The notes under the pieces are model-generated. The model saw only the letters and a list, made by a program, of their open reading frames with translations. It was not told the origin of the DNA and did no database searches. 64,000 nucleotides of DNA from Azospirillum sp. TSO35-2 (GTDB lineage Bacteria > Pseudomonadota > Alphaproteobacteria > Azospirillales > Azospirillaceae). How positions within the stretch are numbered: the stretch's first letter is position 1; every line of letters begins with the position of its first letter. Of this stretch, positions 16,198 through 24,973 are shown piece after piece. A program made the translations under genes and the position numbers. The stretch spans positions 1,369,945-1,433,944 of the forward strand of contig NZ_LGRA01000021.1 of the NCBI RefSeq assembly GCF_003116095.1. The letters are read 5' to 3'.

Positions 16198-17124
16198 ATG
16201 GCCCGCAATACGGGCGATCACACGGGTGCCGGCTATACGGCGGTCTACGGCTTTCCGGAATCGGCGGACGCGGCGCGGCGGCTGGCGCAGGCGCTGGACA
16301 TCCCCTGCCACATCGCCGAGCTGCACCGTTTCCCGGACGGCGAAAGCCTGGTGCGGCTGCCGGAACCGGTGGAGCGCGCCATCGTCTACCGCTCGCTCGA
16401 CCGGCCGAACGACAAGCTGGTGGAACTGACGCTCGCCGCCTCGGTCCTGCGCCGGCAGGGGGCGACCGACCTCTGCCTCGTGGCGCCCTACATGGCCTAC
16501 ATGCGCCAGGACGCTGTCTTCAAGCCGGGCGAGCCGGTCAGCCAGACGGTGGTCGGCGACTGGCTCGGCCGCTGCTTCGACCGCTTCGTCTGCGTCGAAC
16601 CGCATCTGCACCGCACCCACACGCTGGACGAGGTGTTCGTCGGCCGCCCCGCCATCGCGCTGGGCGGGGCCGCTCCGATCGTTGAACGCCTGCGGGCGGA
16701 GCGGGTGTCGCCCAAGACCGTGATCGTCGGCCCCGATGAGGAGGCGGCGCCGCTGGTCGAGTCGGTGGCCGGACCGCTCGGCCTCACCGGCATCGTCGGC
16801 CGCAAGGAAAGGCGCGGCGATCATGACGTCACCGTGGCGCTGCCGCCCGACGCCCCGCTGTCGGGCCGGCCGGTGGTGATCGTCGACGACGTCATCAGTT
16901 CGGGCGAAACGATCTTCTCCTGCGCGCGGGCGGCGCGGGCGCTGGGTGCCGGCAGCCTGCGGGTGTTCGGCGTCCACGCCCTGTTCGGCGACGTCGCCGC
17001 GGCGCGTTTCGCCGCGGAGGGGCTGGGGCAACCGCTGTCGTGCGACGGCGTGCCGCATGCCTCCAACGCCCTGCCGCTCAGCGGGCTGATCGCCGACGCC
17101 ATCCGTTCGTTTGTTGCCGCATGA
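16198..17124 (+). CDS. diverged ribose-phosphate pyrophosphokinase-like protein
   Basis: A 308-residue protein with the two tandem phosphoribosyltransferase-like domains of PRPP synthetase. RFPDGESLVRL matches the N-terminal RFSDGE motif, VAPYMAYMRQD matches the PYFGYARQD ATP-site motif, and VVIVDDVISSGETI is the PRPP-binding loop. The flexible-loop region reads RKERRGDH rather than the usual KRRPR. This points to a paralogue that makes PRPP or a related phosphoribosyl compound, distinct from the housekeeping Prs. An intrinsic terminator follows. Confidence 0.8.
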   Translation: MARNTGDHTGAGYTAVYGFPESADAARRLAQALDIPCHIAELHRFPDGESLVRLPEPVERAIVYRSLDRPNDKLVELTLAASVLRRQGATDLCLVAPYMAYMRQDAVFKPGEPVSQTVVGDWLGRCFDRFVCVEPHLHRTHTLDEVFVGRPAIALGGAAPIVERLRAERVSPKTVIVGPDEEAAPLVESVAGPLGLTGIVGRKERRGDHDVTVALPPDAPLSGRPVVIVDDVISSGETIFSCARAARALGAGSLRVFGVHALFGDVAAARFAAEGLGQPLSCDGVPHASNALPLSGLIADAIRSFVAA

Positions 17125-17175
17125 CGGGCGGACGCGCCAGAGTCCGGTAAAACCCACGCCTTCTGGCGCAAGATT

Positions 17176-17219
17176 GAAAGGGCGGGTGCTCCGAACATTG
17201 CACCCGCCCTTTCTTTCAT
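17176..17219 (+). terminator. intrinsic terminator after the PRPP-synthetase-like gene
   Basis: GAAAGGGCGGGTGC (17176-17189) and GCACCCGCCCTTTC (17200-17213) form a perfect 14-bp stem with a 10-nt loop followed by TTTCATTT. It lies 51 bp after the stop codon. The A-tract and T-tract on both sides could allow termination in both directions. Confidence 0.85.
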
Positions 17220-17337
17220 TTCCCCCGCCCCATCGATCCCTTGCATTGCGTTTGATGATAATTTTGTATAACCAAAGGCTAATAGAAACGACGCACACGA
17301 ATCTTCTGTGCGCTGCAACATAAGCCGGGTGGATGAC

Positions 17338-19110
17338 ATGACGGGCGACAGGGTGGGGCTGCGGGCGGATGCCGCGTTCTTCGGGCTGGATGCGGAAGAG
17401 CGGGGCGTCCTGTCCAGCATGGGACGTCTGATCGACAGCCGCCTGCCCGACCTGTCGGAGCGGTTCTACGCCCACCTCGCCCGCTGGCCGACCACCCGCG
17501 CCCTGCTCGACGCCCAGGGCGACCTGGGCCGGCTGAAGCGTGCGCAGGCCGACCACTGGCGCCTCCTGTTCACCGATGTCGGCACGGCGGAGCATGAGGC
17601 GCGCTGCCGCGCCGCCGGGGAGGCGCACCGGCGCATCGGGCTGGACCCGTCCTGGTACATCGGCGCCTACGGCATCGCGCTCGGCGAGCTGATGGCGCTG
17701 GTGCAGGGGGCGCTGCGCTGGCGCCCGGCGATGGCGCGGCGGGCGGCCGCGGCGCTGGCCCGCGCGGTCGCCTTCGACCTGGACCGCACGCTGGCCGGCT
17801 GCGGCCTTTCGGCCGGGAGCGGCTACGGCCCGTCGACCGGCGCGGCGGGATGCGGGAAGGAACTGGGCGGCTTTGCCACCTCGCTGATGGACCAGACGAT
17901 CGAGGTCGCGATCGCGATCAACGAATCGGCGGTCGCCAACGCCCAGATGGTCGGCCAGTTGAGCGCCGTCGACCATGAGGCCCAGGGCATCGCCGCCGCG
18001 ACCGAGGAGACCGTCACCGGCATCCAGGAGATCTGGGCGCGCAGCCGCGACGTCGCGGCGCTGGCGGGGGAGGCGCAGACGGTGACCGCCGACGGCAGCC
18101 GCACCGTGCAGAGCGCCGTCGTCCGGATGGAGCAGATCGCCGAGGCCGTGCAGGGGGCGGCCACCCGCGTCACCGAGCTGTCCACCGCGTCGGAGCGCAT
18201 CGCGGAGATCGTCTCGACCATCGAGGCGATCGCCAAGCAGACCAACCTGCTGGCGCTCAACGCCACCATCGAGGCGGCGCGGGCGGGGGAGGCCGGCAAG
18301 GGCTTCGCCGTGGTGGCGAGCGAGGTGAAGAACCTGTCCAACCAGACCGCCCGCGCGACGGAGGACATCCGGACGCGCATCGACGCGCTGAAGGCCGAGA
18401 TGGGCGCCATCGTCGCGTCGATGGAGGGCGGGACCCGCGCGGTGACCGCCGGCGAGGAGGCGATCCGGGCGGTCAGCGACCGCATGGCCGACATCGGCGA
18501 CCACATCGGCCGGACCGAGCAGCGCATGTCGGACATCGCCAGCATCCTGACCCAGCAGACCGCCGCCGCCAACGAGGTGGCCGCCGGCACCGCCCGCATC
18601 GCCGAGAGCAGCGCGGCCAACAGCGCCTCCATCCTGCGCAGCGTGCACGCGACCCGCGGGGTCGAGGCGCTGCTGGGCAAGCAGTTGAAGGAGCTGTTCG
18701 AACAGGACGTGCCGGGCAAGATCGTGAAGATCGCCAAGGTCGACCACGTCATCTGGAAGAAGCGGCTGGCCGACATGCTGGTCGGGCTGGAAACCCTGCG
18801 CCCGGACGAATTGGCCAGCCACGAGGCCTGCCGGCTGGGCACATGGTATTACGGGCCGTCGTCGATGGCCTACCGCGCCAACCCGGCCTTCGTCACGCTG
18901 GAAACCCCGCACCGCAAGGTCCACGACCACGGCAAGGCCGCGGCCCGCGCCTACGCCGACGGCGACATGCCGCGTGCGCTGGCCGAGGTGGCGGAGGTCG
19001 AGCGCGCCTCGGCGGAGGTGATCGCGCTGCTCGACGCGCTCGACAAGTCCGGCCTGGACGGCGCTGCCGGCCGGGGCGGCGCCACGGCCGCCACGGCCAT
19101 CGGCTTCTGA
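17338..19110 (+). CDS. globin-coupled chemoreceptor with C-terminal CZB domain
   Basis: A 590-residue soluble methyl-accepting chemotaxis protein. Residues about 5-165 are a protoglobin (globin-coupled sensor) domain; AHRRIGLDPSWYIGAYG matches the proximal-histidine region of HemAT-type aerotaxis receptors. The signalling domain includes the conserved hairpin tip (AKQTNLLALNATIEAARAGEAG near residue 300). Residues about 460-575 form a CZB zinc-binding domain: DHVIWKKRL, SHEACRLGTWYYG and TPHRKVHDHG supply the histidines and the cysteine. No membrane helices are present. It should sense haem ligands such as O2 and, through CZB, zinc or cysteine oxidation. ATG 17338 is used; GTG 17329 is possible. 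Confidence 0.92.
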   Translation: MTGDRVGLRADAAFFGLDAEERGVLSSMGRLIDSRLPDLSERFYAHLARWPTTRALLDAQGDLGRLKRAQADHWRLLFTDVGTAEHEARCRAAGEAHRRIGLDPSWYIGAYGIALGELMALVQGALRWRPAMARRAAAALARAVAFDLDRTLAGCGLSAGSGYGPSTGAAGCGKELGGFATSLMDQTIEVAIAINESAVANAQMVGQLSAVDHEAQGIAAATEETVTGIQEIWARSRDVAALAGEAQTVTADGSRTVQSAVVRMEQIAEAVQGAATRVTELSTASERIAEIVSTIEAIAKQTNLLALNATIEAARAGEAGKGFAVVASEVKNLSNQTARATEDIRTRIDALKAEMGAIVASMEGGTRAVTAGEEAIRAVSDRMADIGDHIGRTEQRMSDIASILTQQTAAANEVAAGTARIAESSAANSASILRSVHATRGVEALLGKQLKELFEQDVPGKIVKIAKVDHVIWKKRLADMLVGLETLRPDELASHEACRLGTWYYGPSSMAYRANPAFVTLETPHRKVHDHGKAAARAYADGDMPRALAEVAEVERASAEVIALLDALDKSGLDGAAGRGGATAATAIGF

Positions 19111-19309
19111 TGGCGGCGGCCTTCGATGGTGCCCCGTCGGGGGCCGCATTCCCCCAACCGACCGTGTGGGCGTCACAACGCCGCGCCGCTCCGCCGACCC
19201 GCGGGTAATACTAACGATAGAGGCGGCTTCTGGTGTAGGCTCGTCCTCCGTACACCGGCGTTCAAGGGAATTCCGGCCTGAAGGAGACCGGCGTGAGCGG
19301 AGGGGTATG

Positions 19310-19816
19310 ATGTCGCAGGTGACGAACGTCGTGCTTCGGATGTCCCGCAAGCTGACCGAAGACATCGCCGCGCTCGGCCGGCTGCGCGCCGCCGGAAAGC
19401 CCAAGACCTTTCCGCGGTTCCGCGAGATACGCGCCGCCTATCTCGACATCCAGGGGCTGATCTTTTCGATCCAGGAGCGGCTGGACGCCGCCGGCAAGGA
19501 ACTTCCGCCCAATTTCCCGCAGTGGGTGCTGCGGCAGAAGCTGAGCGCCATCGCGATCTTCACCGACATCAGCCACGCCTTCGTCGGCGATCCACCGCTG
19601 GCGCTGACCGCGTCGCTCGGCGCCTTCGACGTTCTGGTGGCCGAGCAGAAGGCCTTCCGCGAAACGCTGCACACCTTCGACACGATGCTGATGGAAGCCG
19701 GCATCGACGACAAGACCGCCGACGAACTGGACGCCACCCGCACCAAGATCGAACAGATCCTGGGCATGATCGAGCGGCTGCTGCTGACCAGTCCGAAAAT
19801 CCTCGAGGAGTTCTGA
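19310..19816 (+). CDS. helical protein of unknown function coupled to the c-di-GMP protein
   Basis: A 168-residue soluble protein, almost entirely helical by composition, with no signal peptide or cysteine. It has no motif I recognise. ATG 19310 is preceded by GGAGG at a 6-bp spacing; ATG 19307 is an alternative. Its stop codon TGA overlaps the next start as TGATG, so it is translationally coupled to the CHASE-GGDEF-EAL gene and may be a regulator, adaptor or sensor subunit for it. It starts 199 bp after the globin-coupled receptor. Confidence 0.7.
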   Translation: MSQVTNVVLRMSRKLTEDIAALGRLRAAGKPKTFPRFREIRAAYLDIQGLIFSIQERLDAAGKELPPNFPQWVLRQKLSAIAIFTDISHAFVGDPPLALTASLGAFDVLVAEQKAFRETLHTFDTMLMEAGIDDKTADELDATRTKIEQILGMIERLLLTSPKILEEF

Positions 19817-22677
19817 TGGCGGAGCCGGCAGCCGACCCACCGCAGGCCCCCCCACCGGATCCGGCGCCGGCGCCTGCCCCGCCTTCGCCCTCGTCCTCGT
19901 CCTCGCCCCTGCCCCCCGTCCGGCCCGTTCCGCACGTGCTTCAGCGGCTGCGGCTGCTGCGGCTGGCGGGCATGGTGTCGGCCCTGGTCCCGACGCTCGT
20001 CCTTGCGGTCGGGGTCGGGCTGTCGCTGCTGGCCTGGATCCAGTCCGACCGCCTGCTGCGCAGCGAGGAGGAGCATCACTTCTCCATCCGGGCGGAGGAG
20101 TTGCACGACCAGCTGGCCGACCGTCTGCGGGTCTACGAACAGGTGGCGTGCAGCGCGGCGTCGCTGATGATGACCTTCCCGGATCTGCACTGGGCCGACT
20201 GGAACCGCTTCGTCGAGGCGCTGGACATGCCGCGCCGCTACCCCGGCATCATCTCCATCGCCTACGCCCGCGCCGTTTCCGCCGGGCGCGGCGGCGAACT
20301 GGTCGCGTCGATGCGGGCGAGCGGCCTGTCCGGCTTCCGCATCTGGCCGGACTCCGCCGGGGCGGAGCGGATGGTCAACGTCTTCGCCGCGCCGGTCAAC
20401 GAGGCGAACACCCGCGCGCTCGGTTTCGACATGATGTCGGAGGGCAACCGGCGCGCCGCCATCGAACGGGCGCGCGACAGCGGCCAGCCGTCGGCGACCC
20501 GGGCGATCACGCTGAAGATCGACGAGGCGTCGGGGGCAAAGCCGGCCTTCATCCTGTACCAGGCGACCTACCGCGGCGACCCCCTGCCGGCGTCGCTGGA
20601 GGCCCGCCGCGCCGCCTTCACCGGCGTGGTGCTGACCCCGGTGCGGATCGACGCGCTGGTCGACGGGCTGCTCGACGGCCGTCGCCAGGACGCCAGCGTG
20701 GAGATCTTCGACGTCGCTCCCGGCGAGGCGGAGTTCCCGCTGTTCCGCAGCCAGCGGCCGTCGGCGACGCCGGCGGCGCTGACCATCACCCGCGAACTGC
20801 CGGTCGGCGGCCGGATCTGGACCGTCCGTTACGAAAGCCTGCCCGATCCGGCGCTGACCGCCCAGGACTGGGTGCCGGTGGCGGTGCTGGCGGGCGGCCT
20901 TGCCCTCAGCCTTGCGCTGTTCGCGATGCTGCGCACGATGACGGCGACCCGCTCGCGCGCCCTGGAGATGGCCGGGGACATGACCGCCTCGCTGCGCCTT
21001 CAGGAGGCGGAGCGGCAGCAACTGTTCACCCAGGCACCGCTGGGCATCGCGCTGATCGGCATCGACGGCGCGGTGCTGGACTGCAACCCGGCCTTCACCG
21101 CCGCCGCCGGCCTGCCGCGCGACGAGCTGGTCGGCACCGACGCGCGCCTGCGCTTCGGCGATCAGGCGTCGGTCTTCGCGCTGGAAGCGGCGCTGCAGGG
21201 CGAAAGCGGCAAGCTGGAATCCGACCAGCCGCTGCTGCTGGGTGGTCGGCGCAGCCATTTCAGCCTGCATTTCCAGCCCGTGACCACCGGGGACGAACTG
21301 CAGTTCGTGCTGGCCTTCGCCGAGGACATCGGCGAGAAGCGCCGGGCCGAGCAGCACATCCAGTATCTTGCCCATTTCGACGCGCTGACCGGCCTGCCCA
21401 ACCGCGTCCTGCTGTTCGACCGCATCGCCCAGGCGCTGCGGGAGGCGCGGCGCGACGGTTCCAAGGTGGCGGTGCTGTTCATCGACCTCGACCGCTTCAA
21501 GGTCATCAACGACAGCCTGGGCCATTCCTTCGGCGACGAGGTGCTGCGGTCGGTGGCACGGCGGCTTCAGGCCGGTGTGCGCGAGTCCGACACGGTCGGG
21601 CGGCTGGGCGGCGACGAGTTCCTGATCGTCGTCCGCCGGGTGGCGGAACCGAACGACGCCGCCTGCGTCGCGGAAAAGGTGGTGGCGCATCTGGCCAGCC
21701 CCTTCGCGGTCGGCGGCCAGAACTTCGTGGTGACGCCCAGCATCGGCATCAGCCTGTATCCCGACGACGCCGACGATGCCGAAGGGCTGATCCGCTGCGC
21801 CGACATCGCGATGTACCACGCCAAGGAACAGGGTCGGAACGGCTTCCGCTTCGTCACCAAGGAGATGGGCGCCCGGTCGCGCGAACGCATGGACCTGGAG
21901 GGCAGCCTGCGCCACGCCATCCGCGAGGGCGAGCTGTTCCTGGTCTACCAGCCGCAGGTCGACACCCTGACCGGCCGCATCGTCGGGCTGGAGGCGCTGA
22001 TCCGCTGGCGCCACCCCCAGGAGGGGCTGATCATGCCCGGCCGCTTCCTGCCGGTGGCGGAGGAAACCGGGCTGGTGCTGGCGATGGGCGACTGGGTCCT
22101 GTTCGAGGCCTGCGCCCAGATCCGCCGCTGGAAGGCGGCCTTCAACCTGTCGGTGCCGGTGGCGGTCAACGTCTCCGGCGCCCAGTTCCGCGACGGGCAA
22201 CTGCCGGCCAAGGTCGCTCGCGCGCTCGACGCCAACGGCCTGACCGGCCCGGAACTGGAGGTCGAGGTGACCGAGAGCACCCTGATCGACGACGTCGAAT
22301 CGGCGGCGGCGACGCTGGAAGCGCTGAAGCGGCGCGGCGTGCTGATCGCGCTGGACGATTTCGGCACCGGCTATTCCAGCCTCAGCTACCTGCACCGGCT
22401 GCCGATCGACAAGCTGAAGATCGACCGCTCCTTCATCCACGACCTGTCGACCGGCGCCAGCGACGCCTCGGTCCCCCGCGCCATCGTCGGGCTGGGCCGC
22501 AGCCTGGGCCTGTCGGTCATCGCCGAGGGGGTGGAAACGCAGGAGCAACTGTCGCTGCTGCGCGACCTGTCCTGCGAAAGCTACCAGGGCTTCCTGTTCA
22601 GCCGCCCGATCCCGGCCGACGAGATCGAACGGATGATGGGCGGGGTCGAGGTGGTGGAACCGGCGCCGGTGGGGTGA
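19816..22677 (+). CDS. CHASE-PAS-GGDEF-EAL cyclic-di-GMP protein
   Basis: A 953-residue inner-membrane signalling protein. After a Pro/Ser-rich N-terminus come a membrane helix (about 50-77), a periplasmic CHASE-type sensor (GIISIAYARAV, FTGVVLTPVRIDAL), a second helix (about 355-378), a PAS domain (about 395-500), a GGDEF domain with intact RLGGDEF near residue 600 and an EAL domain with GLEALIRWRHP near 725 and DDFGTGYSSL. Both catalytic domains look complete, so it could make and degrade c-di-GMP. The upstream gene overlaps by one base (TGATG). Confidence 0.93.
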   Translation: MAEPAADPPQAPPPDPAPAPAPPSPSSSSSPLPPVRPVPHVLQRLRLLRLAGMVSALVPTLVLAVGVGLSLLAWIQSDRLLRSEEEHHFSIRAEELHDQLADRLRVYEQVACSAASLMMTFPDLHWADWNRFVEALDMPRRYPGIISIAYARAVSAGRGGELVASMRASGLSGFRIWPDSAGAERMVNVFAAPVNEANTRALGFDMMSEGNRRAAIERARDSGQPSATRAITLKIDEASGAKPAFILYQATYRGDPLPASLEARRAAFTGVVLTPVRIDALVDGLLDGRRQDASVEIFDVAPGEAEFPLFRSQRPSATPAALTITRELPVGGRIWTVRYESLPDPALTAQDWVPVAVLAGGLALSLALFAMLRTMTATRSRALEMAGDMTASLRLQEAERQQLFTQAPLGIALIGIDGAVLDCNPAFTAAAGLPRDELVGTDARLRFGDQASVFALEAALQGESGKLESDQPLLLGGRRSHFSLHFQPVTTGDELQFVLAFAEDIGEKRRAEQHIQYLAHFDALTGLPNRVLLFDRIAQALREARRDGSKVAVLFIDLDRFKVINDSLGHSFGDEVLRSVARRLQAGVRESDTVGRLGGDEFLIVVRRVAEPNDAACVAEKVVAHLASPFAVGGQNFVVTPSIGISLYPDDADDAEGLIRCADIAMYHAKEQGRNGFRFVTKEMGARSRERMDLEGSLRHAIREGELFLVYQPQVDTLTGRIVGLEALIRWRHPQEGLIMPGRFLPVAEETGLVLAMGDWVLFEACAQIRRWKAAFNLSVPVAVNVSGAQFRDGQLPAKVARALDANGLTGPELEVEVTESTLIDDVESAAATLEALKRRGVLIALDDFGTGYSSLSYLHRLPIDKLKIDRSFIHDLSTGASDASVPRAIVGLGRSLGLSVIAEGVETQEQLSLLRDLSCESYQGFLFSRPIPADEIERMMGGVEVVEPAPVG

Positions 22678-22718
22678 GGGCGGGCGCGTCGACCCCGGAC
22701 GTCCGCGCGTGGCCCGGT

Positions 22719-23123
22719 TCACCCAGTGCGGGGGGTCAGCAGGGTCACGGCATCGGGTCCCGCCAGCTGTGCGAAGCCCTGGTCGAACGTAACCAGCTTT
22801 GCGGCTTTGCCTTTCTCGGATTCGTAGAGGATTACACCGTCCGCGAAGTCTCCTCCGGCGCCAAGCAGCCGGAGTCCGGACTCGGCGGCGGCCCGGTTGG
22901 TTTCGACCGTCCGGCTTTCGATCAGGTCCCGCAGGGTCGCGACGATCTCCGACGCCTTATAGCGGTAGGCACGCTTCAGGACCCAGACGACTTCGCAGAG
23001 CACGACGGTCGAGATGAACACCGTTTCCGCGTCTTCGATCACGCGTGCGGCTTCGGCGGCCTGTTCCGGGTCGTCCCAGGTCAGGAAACGCACCAGAACA
23101 TTCGTGTCGATGGCAAGTCTCAC
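22719..23123 (-). CDS. vapC: VapC-like PIN domain toxin
   Basis: A 134-residue PIN domain ribonuclease. The acidic residues expected at the active site are visible: Asp6 in RLAIDTNV, Glu44 in VLCEVVW, Asp92/Asp95 in GGDFADGV and Asp114 in TFDQGF. VapC toxins cleave RNA and are neutralised by the cognate antitoxin. The start codon is GTG at 23123, overlapping the antitoxin stop as GTGA, which indicates tight translational coupling. It is convergent with the c-di-GMP gene. Confidence 0.9.
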   Translation of the reverse strand: MRLAIDTNVLVRFLTWDDPEQAAEAARVIEDAETVFISTVVLCEVVWVLKRAYRYKASEIVATLRDLIESRTVETNRAAAESGLRLLGAGGDFADGVILYESEKGKAAKLVTFDQGFAQLAGPDAVTLLTPRTG

Positions 23124-23380
23124 GGCTCGCCGATCTTTTCGCCACCTCGCTCGATGGCCTCTTGCATCTCCTGCAAGGTCACCGGAGCCTGACCGGGACG
23201 GCGCAAAGCCCCCCGCAGCCGGGCGAGATCTGGGCGTCCGGCGGACGGCCTCAATTCTGCCCGTCCGTCCGGCAGCAACTCGACATCGACCTGCTGGCCT
23301 GGCTTGACGCCCAGATGGTCGAGGACAGCCTGCCGCAGGGTGATCTGCCCCTTTGCGGTGACGGTCAGTTCAACCCTCAT
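23120..23380 (-). CDS. vapB: AbrB/MazE-like antitoxin of the VapBC pair
   Basis: An 86-residue protein whose first 50 residues (MRVELTVTAKGQITLRQAVL, DHLGVKPGQQVDVELL) are a swapped-hairpin AbrB DNA-binding domain. The remaining part would wrap the toxin. ATG 23380 starts the domain directly. The gene overlaps vapC by 4 bp. Antitoxins of this kind repress their own operon together with the toxin, and a good promoter and an inverted repeat are visible just upstream. Confidence 0.88.
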   Translation of the reverse strand: MRVELTVTAKGQITLRQAVLDHLGVKPGQQVDVELLPDGRAELRPSAGRPDLARLRGALRRPGQAPVTLQEMQEAIERGGEKIGEP

Positions 23381-23394
23381 CACACCACTCCGCG

Positions 23395-23442
23395 GTAAGG
23401 TATCCAATGCCTTACTGTAGGGGGCTGACGGTTCAGTATCAA
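23395..23442 (-). promoter_or_regulatory. promoter and operator of the vapBC operon
   Basis: On the minus strand TTGATA (23442-23437) and TACAGT (23419-23414) are separated by exactly 17 bp, a credible sigma-70 promoter. The inverted repeat GTAAGG-N9-CCTTAC (23395-23415) overlaps the -10 element, 15 bp upstream of the antitoxin start, as expected for an autoregulatory operator. Confidence 0.6.
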
Positions 23443-23471
23443 GTGGACATCATGGCATGGCGGGCGAACCC

Positions 23472-24779
23472 TCAGAACCGCAGCCCGTCGTCGCCCGCCA
23501 TCAGCCCCAGCGTCGCCAGCGCCATCACCTGCGCCGCGTGGACCATGTCGTCGATGCCGACCCATTCGTCGGGCTGGTGGGCGAGGTCGAGGATGCCGGG
23601 ACCGTAGGCGATGCAGTCCTTCAGGTGGCCGATGCGGACGATGTGCTTCTGGTCGTAGGTGCCGGGCGACACCACGCGCTGGGCCGGGCGGCCGAGCACG
23701 GTTTCGATCGCCGCCGCCACGGCGCGCACCACCGGCGCGTCGGCGTCGGTCATCGTCGGCAGGAAGGCCAGCACCTCGCGCAGGTCGTAATCGAAGCCGG
23801 GGCGGGTGCGGCGCAGATCCTCCAGGATGGCGACGATCTCGCCGCGCACCGCCGCCGGGTCCTCCTCGATCAGATAGCGGCGGTCGATCACCATGCGGCA
23901 GCGGTCGGGCACCATCGGGCTGGGCAGGCCGTCATGGTCCTCGCGCTGGCCGCCGTGGATGGCGTTGATGTTGATGGTGGACTGCCGCGCCCCCTCCGGC
24001 ACCACCGGCATGTCGGTGCGCTTGAGCGCGAGGCGGGGGATCAGTTCGTCCTCGATCCGCTGCAGCACGGCGCCCATCTGGCGCACCGCGCAGTTGCCGA
24101 GGAAGGGCATGGAGCCGTGGGCGACGCGGCCCTTGGTCTCGATCTCCGCCCACCAGACGCCGCGATGGCCGACGCAGACGCGGTCGACGTTCAGCGGCTC
24201 CGGGATGATGACGTGGTCGACCCGGGGCTTCGAGAAGTAGCCGAGCTTCGCAAGGTGACCGACGCCGCCGTAGCCGCCCGATTCCTCGTCCACCGTGCCG
24301 GAGATCTCCAGGGCGCCGGCGGTCAGCAAGCCCTCGTCCAGCAGCGATTCCACCGCGATGATCGACGCCGCGATGCCGCCCTTCATGTCGCAGGCGCCGC
24401 GGCCATAGACCCGGCCGTCCTTCACCACCCCGCCGAACGGGTCGACGGTCCAGCCCTGGCCGGCCGGCACCACGTCGATGTGGCCGTTGAAGTGGACGCA
24501 CGGCCCCGGCCGCGGCCCCTCGATCCGCGCGACGACGTTGGTGCGCGGGTAGCGGTCGCTGTCGCCGGCCGCGCCCTGCGCCCGCACATACTCCACCGTG
24601 AAGCCGCGGGTGGCGAGCCGGCGGCCGATCAACTCGGCGCAGTCGGTGTAGACGTCGCCGGGCGGGTTGACGGTCGGGATGCGGATCAGGGCCTGGGTCA
24701 GCGCGACCAGATCGTCGCGGCGCTCCTCGATCCGGCGGAACAGGGTGGATTCGGACATGCTGTCGGCGGGGTTCGGCAT
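23472..24779 (-). CDS. M20 family metallodeacylase (ArgE/DapE type)
   Basis: A 435-residue M20 metallopeptidase-family enzyme, which usually removes acyl groups from amino acids with two zinc ions. The metal and catalytic motifs are FNGHIDVVPAG (His and catalytic Asp), YGRGACDMKGG (bridging Asp), TVDEESGG (general base Glu and metal Glu), and a distal histidine candidate in SPGTYDQKHI. The tail carries GPGILDLAHQPDEWV, another metal-site motif. Start ATG 24779 has GGGAG about 6 bp upstream. The substrate is not readable; acetylornithine or succinyl-diaminopimelate are family options, but separate housekeeping copies are likely. It is divergent from a hydratase-family gene. Confidence 0.87.
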   Translation of the reverse strand: MPNPADSMSESTLFRRIEERRDDLVALTQALIRIPTVNPPGDVYTDCAELIGRRLATRGFTVEYVRAQGAAGDSDRYPRTNVVARIEGPRPGPCVHFNGHIDVVPAGQGWTVDPFGGVVKDGRVYGRGACDMKGGIAASIIAVESLLDEGLLTAGALEISGTVDEESGGYGGVGHLAKLGYFSKPRVDHVIIPEPLNVDRVCVGHRGVWWAEIETKGRVAHGSMPFLGNCAVRQMGAVLQRIEDELIPRLALKRTDMPVVPEGARQSTININAIHGGQREDHDGLPSPMVPDRCRMVIDRRYLIEEDPAAVRGEIVAILEDLRRTRPGFDYDLREVLAFLPTMTDADAPVVRAVAAAIETVLGRPAQRVVSPGTYDQKHIVRIGHLKDCIAYGPGILDLAHQPDEWVGIDDMVHAAQVMALATLGLMAGDDGLRF

Positions 24780-24973
24780 CGCAACTCCCACGGAGGTGTC
24801 GCCGTCAGTGTGTCCGCAAGCGGACGGTCCGTCCACCCCGCCTTTCGCGCCAACCCTTCGAATACGAACGGACGGGTGCCGCGGCCAAGGCGCTTTCTTG
24901 CGGCGCACAACGCCGGTACAGTCGCCGCGACCCCGCCGTGGAGCCCCGGCGGAGACCTCATGGAGATCCCGTC

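Noticed and set aside
17241..17272. TTGCAT and TATAAC or GATAAT as a promoter for the globin-coupled receptor
   Set aside because: The spacings (20 and 10 bp) do not fit a sigma-70 promoter, so it is not reported as a feature.
16093..19404. A 1103-codon open frame on the minus strand
   Set aside because: It is antisense to the PRPP-synthetase-like and globin-coupled receptor genes, is rich in Arg/Gly/His from GC-rich codon mirror reading, and matches no family.
19438..22722. A 1094-codon open frame on the minus strand
   Set aside because: Antisense shadow of the CHASE-GGDEF-EAL gene, with composition typical of antisense frames in very GC-rich DNA.
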